Positions 27,252 through 36,463 of a DNA stretch of 64,000 nt are shown piece by piece. This DNA comes from Parapedobacter luteus (GTDB lineage Bacteria; Bacteroidota; Bacteroidia; Sphingobacteriales; Sphingobacteriaceae), in assembly GCF_900168055.1 (NCBI RefSeq), contig NZ_FUYS01000007.1:62001-126000 (forward strand), given 5' to 3'. The translations under genes and the position numbers were made by a program. Under the pieces are notes generated by a model. It searched no databases. It worked only from the letters and a program-made list of their open reading frames with translations, and was not told the origin of the DNA. Every line of letters starts with the position of its first letter. The stretch's first letter is position 1.

Positions 27252-27833
27252 TTATAGTTTTTTAAGCGCTTCTTTGATAAGTGCTTCTACCGTCAGGCCG
27301 GGGGCTCCCCGCAAGATGTTTGCCAATACCTTTTCAGCTTGCGCACGTACAAATCCGAGCATGACTAACGCGCTGAGCGCTTCTTCGGGTATGCTCTGTT
27401 GTTTATACGTTGCTATCAGCGCGTCCGGCCCCTGCTTTTTAAGTTTGTCCTGCAGTTCCAGCACCATACGTTGGGCCGTTTTTGGTCCAATTCCCTTAAT
27501 ACGTTGAATCAATGGCACGTTGCCTTGGATGATGGCCGCCTGAATCTCTTCCGGAGTAATGGACGAAAGAATCATCCGACCCGTATTGGGGCCTATACCT
27601 GACACCGAGATAAGATGCTCAAACAGCCGCCGTTCACCCTCTTCGGCAAATCCAAAAAGGGTGTGTGCATCTTCGCGTACCTGAAAACTGATATACAATT
27701 TGCACTGTTCGCTATCTTTGATTTGCGCGTACGTATGTAGGGATATGTGCACGTGATACCCGATTCCGCCTACATCGAGTATCACGTGCGTAGGCGCTTT
27801 GTAAGCTAATTTCCCGTTTAGGTATTCGTACAT
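27252..27833 (-). CDS. ruvA: Holliday junction branch-migration protein RuvA
   Basis: A 193-residue DNA-binding protein that tetramerises on Holliday junctions and loads the RuvB motor. The N-terminal OB-fold ('MYEYLNGKLAYKAPTHVILDVGGIGYHVHIS') is followed by helix-hairpin-helix repeats ('LISVSGIGPNTGRMIL', 'IKGIGPKTAQRMVLEL') and a C-terminal domain that contacts RuvB ('EALSALVMLGF'). It lies 9 bp after maeB and 61 bp before sprA, all on one strand, so a shared transcript is likely. Confidence 0.97.
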   Translation of the reverse strand: MYEYLNGKLAYKAPTHVILDVGGIGYHVHISLHTYAQIKDSEQCKLYISFQVREDAHTLFGFAEEGERRLFEHLISVSGIGPNTGRMILSSITPEEIQAAIIQGNVPLIQRIKGIGPKTAQRMVLELQDKLKKQGPDALIATYKQQSIPEEALSALVMLGFVRAQAEKVLANILRGAPGLTVEALIKEALKKL

Positions 27834-27842
27834 GATTGCATG

Positions 27843-30131
27843 CTATTTCTTTTTCAGAGTGACGGGTTCGCGAGACTGCACATCAACCACCGCGATGGTC
27901 ACCATATTGACAATTTCGCGTACAGAGCTATCCAATTGTAATACATGCACGGGCTTGTTCATGCCCAGCAAAATGGGGCCCACAGCCTCCGCATTGCCAA
28001 TTTCCTGCAGTAACTTATACGCGATGTTGCCGGATTCCAGGTTCGGAAATACCAAGGTATTAGCTGGGCTTCCCTTCAAATTACTGAACGGGAAATTGGA
28101 AGCAAGCAGGTCGCTGTTCATCGCAAAGTTGGCCTGCATTTCGCCATCAACCAAGATGTCCGGATGCCGTTCATGGAGGATGCGTACCGCTTCCCTTACC
28201 TTGATTGGCACATCTCCATCATTCGAACCGAAGTTGGAATAGGAGAGCAGGGCGATGCGTGGCGATATATTCATCTTTTTGACGGCGTCATGAAGGAGCA
28301 GCGTGATGTCTACCAGTTCTTCCGCCGAAGGGTTCGCATTGATGGTGGTATCCCCGAAGAATACAGGGCCCTTGGGTGTGAGCATCATATACATTCCCGC
28401 AATCTTGCTATCCGGCTGCGTGCCAATGACGTGTAACGCAGGTCTTATCGTATTCGCATAGTTTTTAGTAAGTCCGGATATGAGGGTGTCAGCCTCTCCG
28501 AATTGTACCATGCTGGCGCCAAAATAATTCCGATCCAGCATGAGCTTCTGCGCATCGAGGTAAGAGATGCCCCTACGCTGACGTTTCGTGTATAGAAAAT
28601 CCACATATTTAAGGAATCGTGGGTTACCTTTCTCCTCCAATGGGTCGATAATGACCACATCGCCCAGTTCCAAGAGGTTTTCATTGATTAGCTGCTGGAT
28701 TTTCTGCCTGTTGCCCAACAAGATGGGAATCGCAATCCCCTCATCTTTTACAATCTGGGCAGCGCGGAGCGTCTTATAGTTGTCGGCCTCCGCAAACACC
28801 ACTCGCTTGGGGTTGCGCTTAGCGGCTTCACTGAGGTTGCGCATGATGCGATCATCCTGGCCTAAGCGTTGGCGTAATTCTTCGACATATTTGTCCCAGT
28901 CGGCTATTGGATTCCGTGCCACGCCGGAGTCGATGGCCGCCTTTGCGACGGCCGGCGCCACCTCGGTAATCAATCGGGGATCGGTGGGCTTGGGAATGAT
29001 GTACTCCGGCCCGAACTTCAGATTTTGCGTATTGTATGCTTGGTTTACTGCCTCCGGAACCGGTTTTTTAGCCAATTCGGCGATAGCCTTTACCGCTGCG
29101 ACTTTCATTTCCTCGTTGATGGTCGTTGCCCGTACATCCAATGCGCCCCGGAAAATATAGGGAAATCCAAGGACATTATTTACCTGATTCGGATAGTCGG
29201 AACGGCCCGTGGCCATGATGACATCCTTGCGTGTCTCTATGGCAAGGGGATAGGCGATTTCAGGGTCAGGATTTGCCATGGCAAATACGATGGGATTTTT
29301 AGCCATGCTTTTGAGCATTTCCGGCGTCACTACGTCAGCAACCGACAGGCCGATGAATACATCGGCGCCTTTCAGGGCTTCTTCCAGCGTATCAATGCTT
29401 TGTGAGGTGGCAAACTCAGCTTTCGTGACATCCAGGTTTGGGCGATCTTGGCGGATACAGCCCTTACTGTCGAGCATTACGATATTTTCCTTGCGGGCAC
29501 CCAGCGCCACGTACATGCGTGTACACGAAATAGCAGCTGCACCAGCACCGTTGACTACAATTTTTATTTTTTCGAGTTTCTTTTTCTGCAAGGCACATGC
29601 GTTGATAAGCGCTGCGCCTGAAATAATCGCGGTGCCATGTTGGTCGTCGTGCATGACGGGGATATTCATCTCCGCTTTAAGCCGGCGCTCTATTTCGAAG
29701 CATTCAGGGGCTTTGATGTCTTCCAGGTTGATACCGCCGAAAGTGGGTTCGAGGCATTTGACGATGCGTATAAATTCATCCACATCTTTGGTGTCGAGCT
29801 CAATGTCAAACACGTCGATGTCGGCGAATATCTTAAAGAGCAATCCTTTGCCCTCCATTACCGGCTTTCCAGCCTCGGGGCCGATATCACCCAACCCCAA
29901 TACGGCAGTGCCGTTACTGATGACGGCTACCAGATTGCCTTTTGCTGTGTATTTATAAGCGTCTTCTTTATTTTCTGCTATTCGCAGACAGGGTTCCGCT
30001 ACGCCGGGAGAATAAGCTAATGATAGATCACGTTGTGATTGCGTAGGTTTCGTTGGTACAACGGCGATTTTACCCGGCCTTCCTTTTGCGTGGTAGTCCA
30101 GGGCATCTTGCTTTCGATTTGTTTTGCTCAT
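27843..30131 (-). CDS. maeB: NADP-dependent malic enzyme with C-terminal phosphotransacetylase-like domain
   Basis: A 762-residue enzyme that oxidatively decarboxylates malate to pyruvate, producing NADPH. The malic domains occupy residues 1-410 ('SLAYSPGVAEPC', 'MHDDQHGTAIISGAAL', 'VVNGAGAAAISC'). Residues about 430-755 resemble phosphotransacetylase ('KRVVFAEADNYKTLRAA', 'DGEMQANFA'), which in MaeB proteins acts as an acetyl-CoA-sensing regulatory module. ATG at 30131; a promoter-like TACCTTTG lies about 35 bp upstream. First gene of the maeB-ruvA-sprA group. Confidence 0.95.
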   Translation of the reverse strand: MSKTNRKQDALDYHAKGRPGKIAVVPTKPTQSQRDLSLAYSPGVAEPCLRIAENKEDAYKYTAKGNLVAVISNGTAVLGLGDIGPEAGKPVMEGKGLLFKIFADIDVFDIELDTKDVDEFIRIVKCLEPTFGGINLEDIKAPECFEIERRLKAEMNIPVMHDDQHGTAIISGAALINACALQKKKLEKIKIVVNGAGAAAISCTRMYVALGARKENIVMLDSKGCIRQDRPNLDVTKAEFATSQSIDTLEEALKGADVFIGLSVADVVTPEMLKSMAKNPIVFAMANPDPEIAYPLAIETRKDVIMATGRSDYPNQVNNVLGFPYIFRGALDVRATTINEEMKVAAVKAIAELAKKPVPEAVNQAYNTQNLKFGPEYIIPKPTDPRLITEVAPAVAKAAIDSGVARNPIADWDKYVEELRQRLGQDDRIMRNLSEAAKRNPKRVVFAEADNYKTLRAAQIVKDEGIAIPILLGNRQKIQQLINENLLELGDVVIIDPLEEKGNPRFLKYVDFLYTKRQRRGISYLDAQKLMLDRNYFGASMVQFGEADTLISGLTKNYANTIRPALHVIGTQPDSKIAGMYMMLTPKGPVFFGDTTINANPSAEELVDITLLLHDAVKKMNISPRIALLSYSNFGSNDGDVPIKVREAVRILHERHPDILVDGEMQANFAMNSDLLASNFPFSNLKGSPANTLVFPNLESGNIAYKLLQEIGNAEAVGPILLGMNKPVHVLQLDSSVREIVNMVTIAVVDVQSREPVTLKKK

Positions 30132-30165
30132 ATTTTACTTTGGTTTATGCAGCAGCAATCCTGTG

Positions 30166-30173
30166 CAAAGGTA
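30166..30173 (-). promoter_or_regulatory. Candidate -7 element for maeB-ruvA-sprA
   Basis: Minus-strand TACCTTTG, an exact TAnnTTTG match, placing the transcript start about 28 nt before the maeB ATG. The nearest TTG upstream is only 16 bp away (30190-30192), shorter than the usual spacer, so the -33 assignment is weak. Confidence 0.45.
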
Positions 30174-30225
30174 ATATTTTATGGAAGAACAAGGATGAAA
30201 AGAAAAAAGAACGAAAATATCCGGC

Positions 30226-31644
30226 TCATTTAAGTGCATCCAGAAGCCTAAACATCCGTTGGCGCATTGGCGTGGCCGTACCCTGGTAGTTATTGACCAG
30301 GAGCGCGAACACCAAGGGGGTGCCGTCTCCGGATGTTTGATAGCCCACATAGCCCAATACGCCGCCAATGGTACCGCTTTTCATTTTCATGCCATTATAC
30401 ACAGGAAGACTTTCAAAAAAGCTTGCAAACCAGGGTTCTTGCTTAGCCGATGTCAGAATGCGGGCCAACGCATGCGTTGTCACACGGTTTTCAGGAGATA
30501 AGCCGCTGCCATCCTTTATCCGAAGTTCCCCCGCAGGGATGCCCAGTTTATTGGCCCAGAATTTTTGCAGCGATTCGGCGGCATCTCGTGTATCGATTTT
30601 GCCGTCCGTTCGAGCGGCAACTGCTTTCAATAACGCTTCACCGTAGAGGTTGATGCTTTTCTGATTGAACCAATATACCAGTTCCCCCAATGTGGGCGAC
30701 CGGTGGGTGTGCAGGATAGAACCGCCGCTGGGCACGTTGTTCCCTCCTAATAACAAAATGTGGGCGGTAGTCGGCGTGCTGGTTTGGCGGATGCCTGCTT
30801 CCTCCAATTTGCGGTGCAGCTGGTAGGCCGCATCGTAGGCACCATCGGGCAGGGCAATATAAATTGTCTTTTTTAAGTCAATGCCATAGGTGCCTCGAAG
30901 GTATATCCGGGAAGCATATGGGGCCGAAAACGCATATACATGGTCGCCTGTCCCCCGGCCCCCGGTGGTGGTTTCGTTGACGAGCTGCAGGTAAGAAATA
31001 TCTGCGGTAGTGCCAGCAATACGGGTGAGCGACCCGGTAGCGGTACCGGCAATGAAATTGACACCCACTGCGTTTTCACGCCAATTGAGTGCAGATACTC
31101 CCGCACCGTAGTAATTACCCATATCCTGCCACGTCCACCCACCAGGGGCCGTTTGGCCATTATATGACCGATCATCCGCGATGATCTGGCCATCGATGGA
31201 GCGGATGCCTGCCGCCTTAATGGCCCGCAGCCATGCCGATAGCAACAGTGTATCGGAGGTCTGCGGGAAACGGTCACTACCCAGTGAAGGGTCGCCACTA
31301 CCATGGATGATAATATTGCCTTTTAATGTTCCGGAGGCATCGATTTGCCCGGTATACGATAAGGTTGTTTCGAATGTATATGTAGCACCAAGCGTTTGGT
31401 ATGCTGCGGCAGCCGTAGCGGTTTTAAGTGTAGACGCAGGGGCCATGCCCAGCTTTTCGTTTTTTGCAAAAATCACTTGGCCTGTATTGGCATTGACGAC
31501 CGTAAGCGAAGCTACGCCATTCGCTAAACTTTCATGGGCTTCAAACGAACGGAAAGCAGCGGCAATTTTTTGCGGCAGCGTTTGACCGGCGGTGTGAAGT
31601 GTCGTGATAAAGGCGATAAGCAGCGTAAGTAATGTGTGTTTCAT
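30226..31644 (-). CDS. dacB: D-alanyl-D-alanine carboxypeptidase/endopeptidase, PBP4 (S13) family
   Basis: A 472-residue periplasmic penicillin-binding protein that trims or cleaves peptidoglycan cross-links. A signal peptide spans about 1-20. The three active-site motifs are intact: SxxK at Ser71-Lys74 ('APASTLKTA'), SxN in 'QKSINLYGEAL' and KSG in 'KMKSGTIGGVLG'. An in-frame TTG lies three codons upstream (31653), but the ATG at 31644 is the natural start of the signal peptide. It diverges from the auxin-GH3-type gene across about 155 bp. Confidence 0.93.
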   Translation of the reverse strand: MKHTLLTLLIAFITTLHTAGQTLPQKIAAAFRSFEAHESLANGVASLTVVNANTGQVIFAKNEKLGMAPASTLKTATAAAAYQTLGATYTFETTLSYTGQIDASGTLKGNIIIHGSGDPSLGSDRFPQTSDTLLLSAWLRAIKAAGIRSIDGQIIADDRSYNGQTAPGGWTWQDMGNYYGAGVSALNWRENAVGVNFIAGTATGSLTRIAGTTADISYLQLVNETTTGGRGTGDHVYAFSAPYASRIYLRGTYGIDLKKTIYIALPDGAYDAAYQLHRKLEEAGIRQTSTPTTAHILLLGGNNVPSGGSILHTHRSPTLGELVYWFNQKSINLYGEALLKAVAARTDGKIDTRDAAESLQKFWANKLGIPAGELRIKDGSGLSPENRVTTHALARILTSAKQEPWFASFFESLPVYNGMKMKSGTIGGVLGYVGYQTSGDGTPLVFALLVNNYQGTATPMRQRMFRLLDALK

Positions 31645-31799
31645 CAGTGGCAATTATTTACAGGGCTAAAATAGCCAAAAATTATACCAGTGACCGATCA
31701 TCAATACATTTTGCTAACCAAAACTCCATATGCGGTAACCAAATGCGAGCCAACAAAAAGGCGGCTGAGCTGTTTCCTAACACAAGAGAGGAAAATACA

Positions 31800-33323
31800 A
31801 TGGCTATCATTGGTGAAATTATTAAAAGAGCAATAGACGTAACCGGTTATATCAGTGGCCATCCGTCGCCTGCAAAAGCGCAACAGAAAGTGCTGCGAGA
31901 TTTGCTTGAAAAAGCGAAATATACCGCATTCGGGAAAAAGTATCGTTTCGAAGCCATTCTTGCAGACACCGATCTGGTCAAGGCCTTCCAGCAAGCCGTA
32001 CCCATTTATGACTATGACAGGTTATACGCAGAATGGTGGCATTACCTACGCGAAGGGTACCAGAATGTAACATGGCCCGGAGGGCAGCGTTATTTTGCAT
32101 TGAGCAGTGGCACGACGACCAATAGCAAAGCTATCCCTGTAACGGACGATATGCTGGAGGCGATTAAACGCTCCGGCATACAACAGATTATGAGTCTAAA
32201 GAATTTTCACCTTCCTGGCGATTTCTTTGAGAAGCAAATTATGATGCTGGGCAGCAGCACGTCATTGACGCCTAATGGCGAATTTCTCGAAGGCGAAATC
32301 AGTGGTATCAGTGCCGCAAATATACCGTTGTGGTTCAGACAGTTTTATAAACCAGGTGCACGGATTGCGGCCACGCCAAACTGGGAAGATCGGGTACATA
32401 AGATTGCAAAGTATGCCCCGCGGTGGGATATTGGCAGCATGACTGGTATTCCTTCGTGGTCAGAGTTGCTGCTCAAGGAGATCATTCGTTACAACGGAGC
32501 CGACACCATACATGACATCTGGCCCAACCTGCTGGTGTATACATCAGGTGGGGTGGCATTTGAACCTTATAAAAAGAGTTTCGAGACATTGACAGCCAAG
32601 CCGCTTATCTACATTGATACCTATCTTGCTTCTGAAGGGTATCTGGCTACCCAGAAGCGGCCCGATACGCAATCCATGGCTTTGATTGTAGATAACGGCG
32701 TATTCTTTGAGTTTGTCCCTTTTACGGAAGAAAACATGGATGAGCACGGATGTGTACGACAAGACGCAGAGGTACTGACGCTCGAAAATGCGCAGCCCAA
32801 CGTACAATACGTGCTGTTGATTTCAACAGTGGCGGGAGCATGGCGGTACATGATAGGCGATACGGTGATGATCACGGATACCGAAAGGGCAGAAATTATC
32901 ATTACAGGTAGAACAAAGCACTTCCTGAATGTCGTAGGCGAACAGCTCTCGGTACATCAAATGAACGCCGCCATGAAAAAGCTGGGCGAACAGTTCGACA
33001 CGGAGGTGCTGGAATTTACCGTAGCCGCTGTCCGAACCGGAGAAAGCTATGTAAACAAATGGTATCTCGGAACGAACAAGGCTATCGAGGCCACCGCCGT
33101 CGCTTCATTTTTAGACCGCGAATTAGCGGAAAACAATAAAAATTATAAAGTAGCACGGAGTAAGGCCCTGAAAAGCGTAGAGGTCGAGATCGTACCGGTA
33201 GACCATTTCTATCAATGGAGCAAAGTAACCAAGAAAATGGGTGGGCAGACCAAAATACCCCGCGTCATGAAGGAAGAAGAATTCCGCGAGTTCGAAGCAT
33301 TTATCAGTACGTTAGTCTCTTAA
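31800..33323 (+). CDS. GH3 auxin-responsive-promoter family adenylating enzyme
   Basis: A 507-residue member of the plant-like GH3 (Gretchen Hagen 3) acyl-acid-amido synthetase family within the ANL adenylating superfamily; it is not glycoside hydrolase family 3. Visible motifs are the phosphate-binding 'FALSSGTTTNSKAIPVT', 'IDTYLASEGYLATQ', 'WRYMIGDTVMITD' and 'ITGRTKHFLNVVGEQLS'. The ATG at 31800 follows a GAGAGGA sequence. The frame is open 56 codons further up, but that extension looks non-coding. Such proteins are widespread in Bacteroidota, and their substrate is not known. Confidence 0.88.
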   Translation: MAIIGEIIKRAIDVTGYISGHPSPAKAQQKVLRDLLEKAKYTAFGKKYRFEAILADTDLVKAFQQAVPIYDYDRLYAEWWHYLREGYQNVTWPGGQRYFALSSGTTTNSKAIPVTDDMLEAIKRSGIQQIMSLKNFHLPGDFFEKQIMMLGSSTSLTPNGEFLEGEISGISAANIPLWFRQFYKPGARIAATPNWEDRVHKIAKYAPRWDIGSMTGIPSWSELLLKEIIRYNGADTIHDIWPNLLVYTSGGVAFEPYKKSFETLTAKPLIYIDTYLASEGYLATQKRPDTQSMALIVDNGVFFEFVPFTEENMDEHGCVRQDAEVLTLENAQPNVQYVLLISTVAGAWRYMIGDTVMITDTERAEIIITGRTKHFLNVVGEQLSVHQMNAAMKKLGEQFDTEVLEFTVAAVRTGESYVNKWYLGTNKAIEATAVASFLDRELAENNKNYKVARSKALKSVEVEIVPVDHFYQWSKVTKKMGGQTKIPRVMKEEEFREFEAFISTLVS

Positions 33324-33343
33324 ACATCCAGTTAAGGGAACGT

Positions 33344-34060
33344 CTAAGAGGTAGGGGGGTGTTCTTTTAGCTCCGCCTCTGCTTCCCGTACCACTTCTTC
33401 CTCTTCTGCTAGAATTTCATCCTTTTTGCCTTCATCCTCCTTTTCCAGTTCGGCAACCAGTTCAACGATGTCATCAGGGGAGAGGTATAAGGCGGCAATT
33501 TTGTCTTTATAAGCCTGCGGCAGGTCAGTATGATCCAGAATGAACGACTTGGTTGCCAAAAGGTAGTCACCCATTCCGCGGTTTACGGCAAAGGAATCGG
33601 CTACACGTTCGGCTTTACGTATATATTTTTTTGATAGCCAATAGGAAATTCCAAAGCCCATAAGGCCCCAGGTGCTCCTACCTTCATAATCCATAATATG
33701 GCCTAATTCATGGCCAATCCAACCAATCAGGACACTATCCGGAATCTGTCGGATGGTTTCAAAGCTGTGTTCAAGTTTAAAAACCGGATTGATGAGGATG
33801 TCATATGTACGTTTTTTACGCTTTTTAAACAACGAGCCAATCACGGGACGAGCAGCCATGACCGAACTTTTCAGTTTCCGGGTGAAAATAAAGCGGATAC
33901 GCGTGTCTTTTAATTCCGGATAGTGAGCCAACGCGGTCAAGACCTGTTTTTCGATAACAACTGGAATCACCTTGTTGTTGCGATAGCCAAGAAGCTCTTG
34001 GAGGGGTGGTTCTTGTTGGGCGACATGGGGTGTGAGTAACGCAAAAAGTAAAAACCTCAT
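33344..34060 (-). CDS. Putative HELGH zinc metalloprotease with acidic tail
   Basis: A 238-residue protein with a short N-terminal hydrophobic signal-like segment, then a peptidase-like core. The gluzincin motif HExxH is present as His117-Glu-Leu-Gly-His121 ('GWIGHELGHIMDYEG'), and 'RKAERVADSFAV' (Glu151, Asp155) supplies a likely third zinc ligand in an ExxxD arrangement. The last 45 residues are very rich in Glu ('EILAEEEEVVREAEAEL') and may form a coiled coil. It lies tail-to-tail with the auxin-GH3-type gene and diverges from the aminopeptidase. Target unknown. Confidence 0.7.
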   Translation of the reverse strand: MRFLLFALLTPHVAQQEPPLQELLGYRNNKVIPVVIEKQVLTALAHYPELKDTRIRFIFTRKLKSSVMAARPVIGSLFKKRKKRTYDILINPVFKLEHSFETIRQIPDSVLIGWIGHELGHIMDYEGRSTWGLMGFGISYWLSKKYIRKAERVADSFAVNRGMGDYLLATKSFILDHTDLPQAYKDKIAALYLSPDDIVELVAELEKEDEGKKDEILAEEEEVVREAEAELKEHPPTS

Positions 34061-34175
34061 GTGATTATCAACAGTTTTGCTACAAAAAGGTTTGTTGCGT
34101 CCTGACCCGCTTTAAATGATCCTTCGGGTAATTGCTGAATATTTCCTAATTTGTGCCTCAAAATATAGTTCAAAC

Positions 34176-35957
34176 ATGACCCCTAATGAAAAGTTGGCTG
34201 CTATCCGCGGCCTAATGAAAGCACAAGGTATCGACGCATATATTATCCCTTCTTCTGATCCTCACATCAGTGAGTATCTACCGGAGCATTACAAGTGTAT
34301 GGCTTGGGCTTCAGGCTTTACGGGCTCGGCCGGTACGTTGGCGATTACTTCCGCGTTTGCCGGGCTGTGGACGGACTCCAGGTATTTTGTACAAGCCAGT
34401 GAGCAGCTGGCGGGCAGCGGATATGAGTTGATGAGGCTTAAAGTACAGCATGCCCCTGAATATGCCGACTGGCTGGCCGGGCACCTTCCCGCCGGCGCTG
34501 TGGTGGCATTTGATGGCATGCTGACATCGGTATCGTTGGCTAAAACGGTGCAGGACAAGCTGCTATCCGGAGGGATGGAGGTGCGCTCGAATATGGATCT
34601 GCTTACCCCGCTATGGGCAGACCGGCCGGCGTTACCAAGTGCTCCGGCATATCTGTTGGATGCAGCCATTACTGGCGAATCAACCTCGGCGAAACTTCAA
34701 CGATTACGTGACGAAATGGAACGGCACCGTGTAGGAACCCATTTTATCTCGTCTCTTGATGATATTGCTTGGCTTTTTAATATCCGAGGCAGTGATGTAG
34801 CCTGTAATCCGGTGGTGTTGGCGTTTGCTCTTGTGACAGCCGATACAGCCACGCTATTTGTCGATGGCCGAAAGCTGACAGATACCGACCGGGCATCGTT
34901 AGCAGCATCAGGAGTGGCCGTGGATGACTATGGGCATGCCGCCGATGCGTTACGCGGTTTAAGTAAAGACAGTGTTATGCTGTTAGACCCCAGGCGTACA
35001 TGCTTTGCCCTTTACAACATGATTCCGGCAACGGCTTTTGTTGTCGAACAAACGAATCCTACCACGCGTTTTAAGGCTGTAAAAAATGATGTAGAAATCG
35101 CGCACACCCGGCAAACGATGATTAAGGATGGCGTGGCGCTCACAAAGTTTTTCAAATGGCTTGAAGAGGCTATCGATGGTGGCTCCATCACCGAAATCTC
35201 GTTAGCTGAGCAACTCCGTCAGTTTCGTGCGGAGCAAGATGGGTTCGTGGGCGAAAGTTTTGATACAATAGCCGGGTACAAGGCACATGGTGCATTACCT
35301 CATTACAAGGCTACTCCAGCGAGCGACAGTGTATTGCGGCCAGATGGATTATTGTTGGTCGACTCCGGTGGCCAATACCGTACCGGGACCACCGATATTA
35401 CCCGGGTAATATCGTTAGGTAATATCACGGCAGCTGAGCGAGCAGACTATACCTTGGTGCTCAAAGGAATGATTGAGGGAAGTACAGCGGTCTTCCCTGC
35501 AGGCGTCCGTGGCTATCAAATCGACGCCATCACGCGTAAACCACTTTGGGACCACTTGCGCAATTATGGGCATGGTACAGGACACGGAGTCGGTTTTTTC
35601 CTCAATGTACATGAGGGGCCGCATACGTTCAACGGGGCTGCTATCGATGTGCCCGTTGAACGGGGAATGATAACGTCTATCGAGCCGGGCTTATACCGCG
35701 AAGGATCATACGGCATTCGCATTGAGAACCTCGTATTGAGCGTTGATCATACCGACACCGCATTCGGGTCGTTTATGGCCTTTGAAACGTTGTCATATTG
35801 CTACATCGATACCCGCCTTATTGATAGGTCATTACTTGACGCTAAACACATTGACTGGTTGAATGCCTATCACAAAACGGTGTACGAGAAACTCGCTCCT
35901 TACTTAGATCAAGAAACGCGACATTGGCTGGCCGGAAAGACAGCAGCGATCTCGTAG
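34176..35957 (+). CDS. Xaa-Pro aminopeptidase, M24B family (aminopeptidase P)
   Basis: A 593-residue cytoplasmic metallopeptidase removing N-terminal residues before proline. It has the three-domain layout of eukaryotic-type aminopeptidase P: two creatinase-like domains (1-310) and a pita-bread catalytic domain. Metal ligands are the Asp pair in 'LLLVDSGGQY' and 'GTTDITR', His in 'GHGTGHGVGFFLN', and Glu in 'SIEPGLY' and 'IRIENLV'. The start at 34176 ('MTPNEKLAAIRGLM') matches the family; an ATG at 34116 is in frame but adds unrelated residues. A hairpin follows its stop. Confidence 0.94.
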   Translation: MTPNEKLAAIRGLMKAQGIDAYIIPSSDPHISEYLPEHYKCMAWASGFTGSAGTLAITSAFAGLWTDSRYFVQASEQLAGSGYELMRLKVQHAPEYADWLAGHLPAGAVVAFDGMLTSVSLAKTVQDKLLSGGMEVRSNMDLLTPLWADRPALPSAPAYLLDAAITGESTSAKLQRLRDEMERHRVGTHFISSLDDIAWLFNIRGSDVACNPVVLAFALVTADTATLFVDGRKLTDTDRASLAASGVAVDDYGHAADALRGLSKDSVMLLDPRRTCFALYNMIPATAFVVEQTNPTTRFKAVKNDVEIAHTRQTMIKDGVALTKFFKWLEEAIDGGSITEISLAEQLRQFRAEQDGFVGESFDTIAGYKAHGALPHYKATPASDSVLRPDGLLLVDSGGQYRTGTTDITRVISLGNITAAERADYTLVLKGMIEGSTAVFPAGVRGYQIDAITRKPLWDHLRNYGHGTGHGVGFFLNVHEGPHTFNGAAIDVPVERGMITSIEPGLYREGSYGIRIENLVLSVDHTDTAFGSFMAFETLSYCYIDTRLIDRSLLDAKHIDWLNAYHKTVYEKLAPYLDQETRHWLAGKTAAIS

Positions 35958-35969
35958 GGGCTTAAAAAT

Positions 35970-36006
35970 GGAAGGCCGATTACCAGGGCGGTAATCGGCG
36001 TCTTCC
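35970..36006 (+). terminator. Terminator-like hairpin after the aminopeptidase gene
   Basis: A 10-bp perfect stem, GCCGATTACC (35975-35984) with GGTAATCGGC (35990-35999), extended by GGAAG/CTTCC arms after a 2-nt bulge. No long T run follows, so it may terminate poorly or only protect the transcript end. Confidence 0.55.
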
Positions 36007-36463
36007 TACCTATTAAAACAAACCAAAATCTTATCGACCGACCAAATTAATGATAAATTGCCGGTCTATCTCGTATCAAAAATATCGATTTCTTGTATCG
36101 CACATGGTTTCCATCAAGGATGTGCTGAAATTTCAGGGTCTGTGATGGGAAACCTCTCTTTATCGGTTGACCGTTGAGACAAACATACGACAAAAATTAA
36201 ATATTTATCGTTAAAAAATGTTAAATTGTTTGATTAAACGCGTCAGTATCAAATTTTTATAATTGTATGTTGTCTGTAAACCTGATGTTTTAGGTGACTT
36301 AATAAAAAAATTTAAAAAGTATTTTCTTTTGATTTTTTATGAAGTTTACGTTTGGTTGTTCGGCTCTGCCTAGGGTGTGATTTCAGGAATCCGGCTACTA
36401 GCCGTGCCAATGCATTGGTCTACTATAGCGGATCACTTATTTATATGGGGGGCTGTCACTAAG
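36007..36463. other. AT-rich intergenic stretch with no gene found
   Basis: About 460 bp between the convergent ends of the aminopeptidase and ROK genes. It is clearly more AT-rich than its surroundings, with A/T runs around 36190-36345, and I see no ORF with coding character. A TATGTTTG box on the minus strand (near 36179-36186) has no gene behind it. It may be the relic of a lost gene or hold an unrecognised RNA. Confidence 0.4.

Noticed and set aside
31632-31799. A 56-residue N-terminal extension of the auxin-GH3-type protein
   Set aside because: It does not look like family sequence, overlaps the divergent dacB start, and a GAGAGGA site precedes the ATG at 31800.
31800-33323. Glycoside hydrolase family 3
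   Set aside because: The name GH3 here refers to the plant Gretchen Hagen 3 adenylating family; the motifs are those of ANL enzymes, not of hydrolases.
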